A stretch of 37,919 nt of DNA from the IMG/VR virus record IMGVR_UViG_3300020172_001048, positions 1 to 37,919 of that record; one strand, written 5' to 3'. Positions within the stretch are counted from its first letter, which is position 1; the number at the start of each line of letters is the position of its first letter. The stretch comes from a virus. The notes beneath the pieces are model-generated. The model saw nothing but the letters and a program-made list of their open reading frames with translations, had not been told where the DNA came from and searched no databases. Made by a program: the position numbers and the translations under genes. Positions 5,964 through 12,369 of this stretch are shown here, piece by piece.

Positions 5964-7863
5964 ACACTTTGATAATTTCAGGAATAGTCTGTTTGGTATT
6001 TTCGTTTCTTAGTTGATCTATTTTATCTGTCATATCAACAAATTTTCTAGCTTCATGCTCATTAAAGGGTCGTGCTAGTTCTGCTAGAATATGCGTGAAT
6101 AAATGATCGATATTAGTTTCATATTTTTTATTATATTCCTTAGTGAAATTTTGTAAACTATCTATTATCTCTTTTCTATAGTCTGGCGGTAAGATATGTA
6201 CGTGGTAATGTTGGGGCCATTCTAATAAATTAAAATAGAAATTCTTGTAGGCGTGTTTTTTATTGACCACACCTACATCAGTAAGGTATTGCACAATTTC
6301 GGGTAATCTAAATACATTCATTGCCCCGACAGTTATTCCTGGCTTGATAAAAAGATTATTTAATTCTACAAGTTTTCTTAAATTCTCATCTATCTTCGAC
6401 CAAACAGTTCCAGATCTTATCAATTCAGCACGTTCGCCAATTTCATCGATGCTAGGCCATACTTCGACTTTGTAATTATTCCATTTTTTCCAAATATCTA
6501 AAACATTTTTCTTTTTATAAACTAAAGTTGATAAATTGGTATTATAACAAATCTTGACATGGAATTTATTGTGTTGTTCCAATAAATCTAGTATAGTCCA
6601 ATGTTCATCCATTAGTAATGGTTCACCGCCGGCAAAATAAATCTTTTCAACTACATCTATTTGATCTTTTAAAAAATCGTAGTTACTTAGAGAATTTACT
6701 GAACTAATGTTAGATACTTTTCCTTGTTCTCTAATCCAGCCAAGTGCTTTGGCATCAGGCACCCAAGAACTGCTATATTTAGGACCGCAACTTCTACACT
6801 TAAAATTACAAAGATTGCTGAATCTAAAATCCCAATACTTGAGATTCATTTGGCTGGCATGCCCTTCTTTGTTAGTTATGGCAGGTATGATATCTATTAC
6901 TTTTCTAAACTCTTGATTATGAAAATGCCTACCACTCTCGCCGGTAACTCTTTCTCTACCAAAGCATTTTACACAGATTTCTGGTTCTTCTCCGTTGATC
7001 ATTTGTTTTCTCAACAGTTTCATGTTATTGCTGTTCCATATTTCTTCAATGGTCTGTGTGCTTAGATCTCCGGCATTATAATTAAATGTTGATGTTAGAC
7101 AACAAGGAATAACATTACCTGCTGGTTCAAAGTTGAGATGCATCCAAGGAACTGCACATACTGTATTTTTTTGAGATCTTATATTCGATGATATATGAAA
7201 ATAATTTTCTAACCAGTCGAAATCGTTGATTTTTTTTAGCATTTCGAAATCGTCGATAAATTGATCTACAAAAATTTTTGCATCCTTAGATCCTTTAATA
7301 GAATACTCACCGTGTTGTCTATCTTTACCCGTCGTAGCCCAAATTTCGTATCTTCTATTGTTTTCAATTTCGTTGGAATTTTTTATTTTACTTGATAACA
7401 ATTTTACACACTCTCTAAATGCCGACCTCCATGTTGAGAATTCATTGTAATTAAATGCTGTAATGTTCGCTACCTCGGAAATTACTTTTACTCCGACTTC
7501 TAAACTGGTAGTAAAGTCTATAGAATTTTTTTCAGAATTGAGAACTGCACTTCTAGGAAAAAGTTTTACTCCACCATATCCATATTCTAAATCATTTACG
7601 GGATTTCTACTGTGCCATATGTGTACAGAATTTGTGTCGTATTTAGAAATTTCATAATCGAAATTAAATTCGTCCACGATCACAGCATCAGCATCAACTA
7701 CCCAAAAATTAGATGTCATAACTCGACGTGCTGCTTCTTGATGAGCTTCATGAATTCCCTGTATGCCGTTGATCCTAATAGCTGTCGGAAATCTAGATTT
7801 TAATTTATTCCAATGATTGTCGCTGTAAGGCTCATTATTACTTAAAAATATAATTTCGTACAT
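5944..7863 (-). CDS. fusion: glycosyltransferase-like domain + twitch-type radical SAM enzyme (639 aa)
   Basis: Residues 1-215 are a nucleotide-sugar-transferase-like domain (FLSNNEP at 6-12, a VDAD motif at 56-59 suited to metal/nucleotide-sugar binding, YGYGGVKLF at 94-102, WRSAFRE at 145-151). They clearly match the protein of the neighbouring upstream gene. Residues 232-305 carry C236, C254-C255, C297 and C300, the pattern of an N-terminal twitch auxiliary cluster. The radical SAM core follows: C352-x3-C356-x2-C359 (CNFKCRSC) and AGGEPLL at 411-417. This order fits the family named 'twitch domain-containing radical SAM protein'. I know of no characterised substrate. The gene begins in a TAATG overlap with the upstream glycosyltransferase. 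Joining sugar transfer and radical chemistry in one chain suggests linked steps on one substrate (inference). Confidence 0.88.
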   Translation of the reverse strand: MYEIIFLSNNEPYSDNHWNKLKSRFPTAIRINGIQGIHEAHQEAARRVMTSNFWVVDADAVIVDEFNFDYEISKYDTNSVHIWHSRNPVNDLEYGYGGVKLFPRSAVLNSEKNSIDFTTSLEVGVKVISEVANITAFNYNEFSTWRSAFRECVKLLSSKIKNSNEIENNRRYEIWATTGKDRQHGEYSIKGSKDAKIFVDQFIDDFEMLKKINDFDWLENYFHISSNIRSQKNTVCAVPWMHLNFEPAGNVIPCCLTSTFNYNAGDLSTQTIEEIWNSNNMKLLRKQMINGEEPEICVKCFGRERVTGESGRHFHNQEFRKVIDIIPAITNKEGHASQMNLKYWDFRFSNLCNFKCRSCGPKYSSSWVPDAKALGWIREQGKVSNISSVNSLSNYDFLKDQIDVVEKIYFAGGEPLLMDEHWTILDLLEQHNKFHVKICYNTNLSTLVYKKKNVLDIWKKWNNYKVEVWPSIDEIGERAELIRSGTVWSKIDENLRKLVELNNLFIKPGITVGAMNVFRLPEIVQYLTDVGVVNKKHAYKNFYFNLLEWPQHYHVHILPPDYRKEIIDSLQNFTKEYNKKYETNIDHLFTHILAELARPFNEHEARKFVDMTDKIDQLRNENTKQTIPEIIKVYDYLSK

Positions 7864-8762
7864 TAGTGAACTCTATAATAGGTCTGTGCCATTTTCAGTG
7901 TTTCTGTATATAAACCTAAAGTGTAACTGCTTTGGTCTGCATCGAGCCACGGCCAATCTAACCCCAGATTTAATTTTATCTTTTCACCGAGAGATTTAAT
8001 TTCTTCAACTAGTCCATCACTGTCTACATCTTCGTAGGGCTTACCGTACTGAAAATATATACCTTTAAGCATTTCAAAATCTCGAACATCTACATAATTC
8101 CAATCTGTGCAATTTGCTAACCAGGTACCCAATCTTGCACCATATACAGCATAAATTCCATTTTCATCATGTGTGCCTACAGTTGACCATATTCTTAGTC
8201 TATGAAGATTATGCCACCATACACGATTTTTTATTTCATAGGGTTCAACTTTAATTCCATCTACCAAGGTCATTTTCACACCTTCGCGGAATCCTGCTCT
8301 CCATGCTTGGAAAGGACTGCCTGTTATAACTACTTCGCTGTAACTTTCGGGATATTGTCTATAAACTGATTCCCAACAAAAATCAACTTCGGAATTTTTT
8401 GTATCGGCAGCTTCGTGGCTTTTCATATCGAGTACATATTGTTTGTTCCACAATTTTAGTCCGCCGTTTCCGTAACGAAGCCCATTGAGCTGATTTCTGC
8501 CAGTCCAGCTAAAAACTTTTATATCATCACTAAATTCTATTTCTTGATCTAAAAAAGCAAGATCGACGATGTTATCAGCATCAACACTTACAAACCAATC
8601 GGTTTCAGAAAGTTCTGCAGCAGATTTATGGGCAGCGTCTGATCCTTTTACTCCATGAACACGCTTGGCCCAAGGAACTTTATTACAAAGGTCAGCATAA
8701 TGCAGATCAGCGTTAGGCTCATCGTAACTTAAAAATATAAAATCAAATTCACTAATTTTCAT
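7863..8762 (-). CDS. glycosyltransferase-like protein, marine T4-like phage family (299 aa)
   Basis: The protein opens with a Rossmann-like strand and FLSYDEPNADLHY (10-22), then AKRVHGVKGSDAAH (32-45) and the DxD-type motif VDADNIVD (60-67), typical of GT-A enzymes that bind a metal and nucleotide-sugar. Further motifs are YGNGGLKLW (about 97-105) and WRAGFREGVK. I recall this 'FLSYDEP...HGVKGSDAAHK' family from cyanomyoviruses, where it is usually labelled glycosyltransferase or hypothetical. The same motifs in the same order form the first 215 residues of the next gene's product, so the two are paralogues, one free-standing and one fused to a radical SAM enzyme. Its start overlaps the previous gene by 11 bases. 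Donor and acceptor are unknown; a soluble cytoplasmic enzyme is expected. Confidence 0.82.
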   Translation of the reverse strand: MKISEFDFIFLSYDEPNADLHYADLCNKVPWAKRVHGVKGSDAAHKSAAELSETDWFVSVDADNIVDLAFLDQEIEFSDDIKVFSWTGRNQLNGLRYGNGGLKLWNKQYVLDMKSHEAADTKNSEVDFCWESVYRQYPESYSEVVITGSPFQAWRAGFREGVKMTLVDGIKVEPYEIKNRVWWHNLHRLRIWSTVGTHDENGIYAVYGARLGTWLANCTDWNYVDVRDFEMLKGIYFQYGKPYEDVDSDGLVEEIKSLGEKIKLNLGLDWPWLDADQSSYTLGLYTETLKMAQTYYRVH

Positions 8763-9348
8763 TTATTTCAAATCCATATCTATCAAATAGACGTTTGGTA
8801 AAAACTCCAAATCTTTCTGGAAGCAATTCTATTTTTTTAGATACACAATCCTTTAGTAAATCCTGTACTCGTATCTCAATCTTATCGTGTAGTATATTAG
8901 GATCATTATAATCTGTAAAATATAATCTCATCGTTAGTTCGGGATGAATATCTAACATTCTTCTTTCTGTTTGATCCTGTTTTGTACCCCCGAGATTAGA
9001 TGATAGCTCTATCACAGCTAGAGATTCTTGTCGGTTATATGTTATATATACCTCAAAATTTTTATCGCTGCTGTAAGACATATCAGTGGCTCGAATCAAT
9101 AAAGGAAAAAACTTTATACTTTCTAATATTACTAGTTGCTTTGTAACAATGTCTACTCTATATGAATCTATTCTAGATTCTCCGGAATCTAACTGAAATC
9201 GCAGTTCTTCAGATAATTCTATTTTATTTGATATTTCAGAGGCGGCCGATTCAGGATATATTCCTGTTACTAATCCAGATTCGTTATAGATCAGATAAAA
9301 TTTAGGTTTGAGATTTTTTTGAGATTCGAGCCATAGATCAAAATCCAT
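8752..9348 (-). CDS. unknown protein between glycosyltransferase genes (198 aa)
   Basis: I do not recognise this protein. The frame extends to an ATG at 9360, but the ATG at 9348 (MDFDLWLESQKNLKPKFYLI) is preferred. It lies in a TAATG overlap with the upstream stop, behind GGAAGAAG. The N-terminal 60 residues (FYLIYNESGLVTGIYPESAA) resemble small beta-rich phage domains. Residues about 95-165 have a second beta-rich section (MRLYFTDYNDPNILHDKIEI), and the C-terminus is helical. There is no signal peptide, membrane segment or metal motif. Tight coupling on both sides (1 base upstream, 11 bases downstream) suggests it works with the glycosyltransferases, perhaps as a structural component or an adaptor that presents their substrate. 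Confidence 0.72.
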   Translation of the reverse strand: MDFDLWLESQKNLKPKFYLIYNESGLVTGIYPESAASEISNKIELSEELRFQLDSGESRIDSYRVDIVTKQLVILESIKFFPLLIRATDMSYSSDKNFEVYITYNRQESLAVIELSSNLGGTKQDQTERRMLDIHPELTMRLYFTDYNDPNILHDKIEIRVQDLLKDCVSKKIELLPERFGVFTKRLFDRYGFEINEN

Positions 9349-10184
9349 TACTTCTTCCATAGTGCATTCTCCATTATGCTTATGGTTTCATCATTGGCCA
9401 AATGTTTTTCTTGATAATGTATAATATCAGACTGTTGATAATTTCCGATTTTTAATTCTGCATCAAGATTTAGATAAAAACCAACACTATTAGTAACTGG
9501 TCCTCCAGGATCTTGCCAATTTTGTATCATCGGTTTTAAATGCACTACCCTAGGAAAACATAAAGGATAAGCGATTTCGGAATCTATATCTAGTATCTTA
9601 GAAGCCAGTGCAAAAATTTCATCTGTACCTAAATCTTTTGGTATATGCTCAGATAAAAATAAATTTTTAAATTCTTCTTTATATTCATTGATTTCTTTAC
9701 ACAAGTTAAAAAATTCATTAGATATAAATTTATTTTTTTTAAAGAATGTAAAATACGAATATAAATTCGGAAGGCCATTTTTAGTAAAAGTTTTTCTATA
9801 AAAATCAGAAGTAACTAATTCACCTCGATAGGTATAGGCTCGATTGGATATGTACAAATCGTGATTATCTAAAAAATGTTTAATATTATGACTGATATCT
9901 CTCAGAAAAATCATATCTGCATCTAGACATACTGTAGCGTCCCACGGAGAAAGATCCTGCATGTCTATTCTAGAATCCCAACCTTCTTTTAAGGAAGTTT
10001 TTATAACGCGGTCAAACACCCACGGAGATTTAAAAGCATCAACATCATAATCATCAGTAACTAAAGCTATTTGATCATATCCTTCTTTTTGTGTCAGTTT
10101 GATAGTTAAAGCCAGAAGATATGCCATCTTGACATAATCATAAGAATCGTTTTTAGATGCTATTATCAAATACCCAAAATTCAT
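9348..10184 (-). CDS. GT8-like glycosyltransferase (278 aa)
   Basis: The fold pattern is that of a GT-A transferase: an N-terminal nucleotide-binding strand (FGYLIIASKNDSYDYVKMAY), a second strand with ALVTDDYD (40-47), and the metal-binding CLDADMIFLRD at 86-96, with D88 and D90 as the DxD pair. A TDEIFA segment and a late HLKPMIQNW stretch fit the acceptor side and a diphosphate-binding His/Lys pair seen in GT8-type enzymes. It would transfer a sugar from a nucleotide donor; donor and acceptor are not readable. It overlaps the upstream glycosyltransferase by the 4 bases ATGA, the classic coupled arrangement. Together with the next upstream gene it makes a pair of related but clearly divergent transferases. 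Confidence 0.8.
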   Translation of the reverse strand: MNFGYLIIASKNDSYDYVKMAYLLALTIKLTQKEGYDQIALVTDDYDVDAFKSPWVFDRVIKTSLKEGWDSRIDMQDLSPWDATVCLDADMIFLRDISHNIKHFLDNHDLYISNRAYTYRGELVTSDFYRKTFTKNGLPNLYSYFTFFKKNKFISNEFFNLCKEINEYKEEFKNLFLSEHIPKDLGTDEIFALASKILDIDSEIAYPLCFPRVVHLKPMIQNWQDPGGPVTNSVGFYLNLDAELKIGNYQQSDIIHYQEKHLANDETISIMENALWKK

Positions 10185-11032
10185 TCTGCTAATTCCATTA
10201 AAGAAGAATAATTATCTATAATAGTTTGTTTGTTGATGAAATGAATATCTCTATCAGTAATATCAATTAAAATATCTCCCTGATCCCAATCATGTACTAT
10301 AAATTTTAAAGATTGATTTTTAACATCGAGTAATAAATCCTTATCAAACATGGTTAGTACTGGGGGGAGGCATTGCCCCTTAGGAGAACTAAACCCGTCT
10401 ATAATATGTTTGGCTAAACTAAAAGCAATATCATTTCTAAATGTCTTGGTATCAAATTTATAAATTTCAGAAAAATACAAATAATTTTCTTTGATATACT
10501 CTATTAGATCAAATAATATTTTTGTTCTTGAATTTTTAGTAAACATTACCGTAGTAGCCCAGTACATATGAGGACCTGTATCTGAGATACGTTTATCTGA
10601 AACTCCTAATCGTTTGTTTAACACTTCCGAGGCGCTGGATGCTATAAGGAAATCCTCATCAGATTGCCAATAGTTAGATAAACTATCTGAAAAAATTAAA
10701 TAATCTACATCAATCATTAAAGTTCTTTCATATGGTGTCAATTCCCAGATCGAAGACCTAGTCTGATTCATAAACGACATAGACTTATAGTTGTCACCAT
10801 GAAAGATAACACGTTTATTATTTTTTACTGGCGGTTCGGTCAGAATTACCTTGTCATACAATGATTCAATTGAATTTATTTTTTGCTTTAAATTTTCTAA
10901 AGTATATTCGTCTGTTATGATACTAACTGGAACTTTAAGATGTTTTTTTACTAATCTAGCAGAAAGGATCGCAAGAGCAGAATAATCTACAGTTCCGTTA
11001 TCATGAACGATTAGTACTACACCCTTATTCAT
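10181..11032 (-). CDS. GT-A / GT8-like glycosyltransferase (283 aa)
   Basis: Residues 1-45 form a nucleotide-binding start (GVVLIVHDNGTVDYSALAIL, then VSIITDEY). The key motif is TLMIDVDYLIFSD at 104-116, where D108 and D110 make the DxD pair. An upstream segment, FMNQTRSSIWELTPY (87-101), resembles that of phage and GT8-type transferases in which an Arg-containing helix precedes the DxD strand. The C-terminal third is alpha/beta without known signature. The gene overlaps the 116-aa gene upstream and the GT8-like gene downstream by 4 bases each, so these genes should be made in step. It is probably soluble. Sugar donor and acceptor are unknown; phage tail or capsid proteins and host glycans are both possible. 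Confidence 0.75.
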   Translation of the reverse strand: MNKGVVLIVHDNGTVDYSALAILSARLVKKHLKVPVSIITDEYTLENLKQKINSIESLYDKVILTEPPVKNNKRVIFHGDNYKSMSFMNQTRSSIWELTPYERTLMIDVDYLIFSDSLSNYWQSDEDFLIASSASEVLNKRLGVSDKRISDTGPHMYWATTVMFTKNSRTKILFDLIEYIKENYLYFSEIYKFDTKTFRNDIAFSLAKHIIDGFSSPKGQCLPPVLTMFDKDLLLDVKNQSLKFIVHDWDQGDILIDITDRDIHFINKQTIIDNYSSLMELAE

Positions 11033-11379
11033 AGATCTATCAATGTTTCCACTGAACGACTTCGTTTAATTTTTTGATATTCTCTGTAATACTCCAGAGT
11101 TACATCGAAATATTTGTCCAATAACAAATTTTTAAACTCATTGAGATCTTCTACTAATATTGGATTGTCATTGATGTCTAATAAGGGAATATTATCTGCT
11201 CGACCTTGATCTATTAGCATCTGCGCAAATACGATCAATGATCTTTCTGCTTTAAATATACCACCTTTATACGCTAATGTGAGTTTAGCGTCTGATTTTT
11301 CTTTCAGCGTGGTACGTTTAAGATTTAGAGTTTTATTATAATTTGAAAAGGCCAGTGCTTTTTCTAATCTAGAATCCAT
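11029..11379 (-). CDS. conserved phage protein, unknown function (116 aa)
   Basis: This small protein begins MDSRLEKALAFSNYNKTLNL and ends KRSRSVETLIDL. I recall the same start ('LEKAL.FSNY..TL') and end ('SVE.L.DL') in a widespread family of marine T4-like phages with no known role. It looks mainly helical, with charged helices at both ends and a beta hairpin near ILVEDLNEF. A good ribosome-binding site (GGAG) lies close to its ATG, and an AATAAATA late-promoter-like box is about 28 bases upstream. It is therefore the likely first gene of the glycosyltransferase/radical SAM operon. Its stop overlaps the next gene's start (ATGA). It may belong to the structural block rather than to the sugar pathway. 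Confidence 0.78.
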   Translation of the reverse strand: MDSRLEKALAFSNYNKTLNLKRTTLKEKSDAKLTLAYKGGIFKAERSLIVFAQMLIDQGRADNIPLLDINDNPILVEDLNEFKNLLLDKYFDVTLEYYREYQKIKRSRSVETLIDL

Positions 11380-11390
11380 GATTTCTCCAT

Positions 11391-11410
11391 AATAAACTGT
11401 GTAGTTTATT
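11391..11410. repeat. perfect inverted repeat, 8-bp arms, 4-base loop
   Basis: AATAAACT (11391-11398) and AGTTTATT (11403-11410) are exact reverse complements around GTGT. The palindrome lies in the 57-base gap between the 307-aa structural gene and the 116-aa gene, partly overlapping the late-promoter-like box. The arms are AT-rich and no clear T-run follows, so it is a poor intrinsic terminator. It could be a leader hairpin, a protein site or chance. Confidence 0.45.
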
Positions 11411-11414
11411 TATT
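11407..11414 (-). promoter_or_regulatory. late-promoter-like box AATAAATA ahead of the glycosyltransferase/radical SAM operon
   Basis: On the - strand the bases read AATAAATA, one mismatch from the T4 late consensus TATAAATA. With the usual spacing of that element, transcription would start near 11401, about 20 bases ahead of the ATG at 11379. It is the only such box seen upstream of the cassette, and it lies in one of its few real intergenic gaps. If used, it would make the cassette late-expressed together with virion genes. Confidence 0.45.
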
Positions 11415-11436
11415 GGAGATCAAACAAGGGGAAAAA

Positions 11437-12360
11437 TTATGAACGTACCCAGAATCCTGCTGAGAAAGTTGGTGAGGTCATAGACCAAGCTGCGCCTGTT
11501 GGTTGTAAAAATCCTGTGGCTTTTACTTCATCAACACGAGTAGTCAATGTTCCGTCAACTCCGTCGCTGGGTGGAAACGGTCCAGAAGGAGCTACTGGTC
11601 CCGATGGGCCTATCACTGGTGGATCTGTATAGGGATCTGTCAATAGGACCCTGATAGTCAATATTGTAGCTGCTCCTGACGAATTATCTGCAACATTGAC
11701 TTTGGCCTGTAACCTATAAGTATTAGCTGAATAAACACCAGTAGCTGTAGCAGTATAATAAGTAGCAAATGAAGTGTTTAAAGAATAATAACCGATACCT
11801 TCATAATTTCGTGTGCCTGCCCCAGATAGTACTGAACTCCAAGATGAATTTTGAGAAGTTCCTGAACCACCAGTTCTAGAAGTTGTTATTTTAACTTTTC
11901 CGCCACTATTAAAGAAATATCTAGCCTGCTCTGCTGTACCAAAAGTCACAGTAATATCGCAATAGGCCTGGCTCGACCATCCGTCTGTGGTAGTTCTCGA
12001 TGCTACATTTAGATTTTCAAGAAATTGTCCACTACCTATGTTAAATCTATTAGTGTCTGCGGTTGTAGCTAATGTGCTATACTGTGAGTTAGGATAAGCT
12101 ACACCAAATCTCACAACATCACCGACCGCTACTGTGTTGATACTGGGTACAGATCCAGTTTGATGTAGTAGTGCATTATAGATATCATATCTCAAAAGAT
12201 CCCATTGAGCTTTAGTAACCTGATTCGCTGTGGTAACTGCCGAAGTAGCATTTATTGCCTGTCCGTATCCGCGACTGGCTGCTCCAGTGCCAACTATTTG
12301 AGTTATAGTAGTTCGAATCGTATTGTAATCTGTTGTTGAAATTAAATCACCGACTGGCAT
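11437..12360 (-). CDS. virion structural / tail-fibre-type protein (307 aa)
   Basis: The sequence is Ser/Thr/Gly/Asn-rich and beta-strand-like, typical of fibre or tail-tip proteins. It starts MPVGDLISTTDYNTIRTTIT and has a central FNSGGKVKITTSRTGGSG stretch that I recall from structural proteins of marine T4-like phages. Near residue 245 there is a short proline/glycine linker (IGPSGPVAPSGPFPPSDG), and then a C-terminal beta domain ending FSAGFWVRS. No enzyme motif is present. It follows the fibre gene upstream by 9 bases, with an AAGGATC ribosome-binding site. It probably lies on the tail or baseplate surface; T4 has no obvious counterpart. Its long runs of Ser/Thr make it one candidate substrate for the nearby glycosyltransferases (inference). 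Confidence 0.72.
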   Translation of the reverse strand: MPVGDLISTTDYNTIRTTITQIVGTGAASRGYGQAINATSAVTTANQVTKAQWDLLRYDIYNALLHQTGSVPSINTVAVGDVVRFGVAYPNSQYSTLATTADTNRFNIGSGQFLENLNVASRTTTDGWSSQAYCDITVTFGTAEQARYFFNSGGKVKITTSRTGGSGTSQNSSWSSVLSGAGTRNYEGIGYYSLNTSFATYYTATATGVYSANTYRLQAKVNVADNSSGAATILTIRVLLTDPYTDPPVIGPSGPVAPSGPFPPSDGVDGTLTTRVDEVKATGFLQPTGAAWSMTSPTFSAGFWVRS

Positions 12361-12369
12361 TTTAGATCC

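Noticed and set aside
3346-11032. Bacterial surface-polysaccharide locus or genomic island
   Set aside because: No flippase, polymerase or membrane proteins are present, the genes are flanked by T4-like phage genes in one transcription block, and several match families remembered from marine phages.
11391-11410. Palindrome as a transcription terminator
   Set aside because: The arms are AT-rich with no GC stem and no clear T-run follows in either direction, so I list it only as an inverted repeat.
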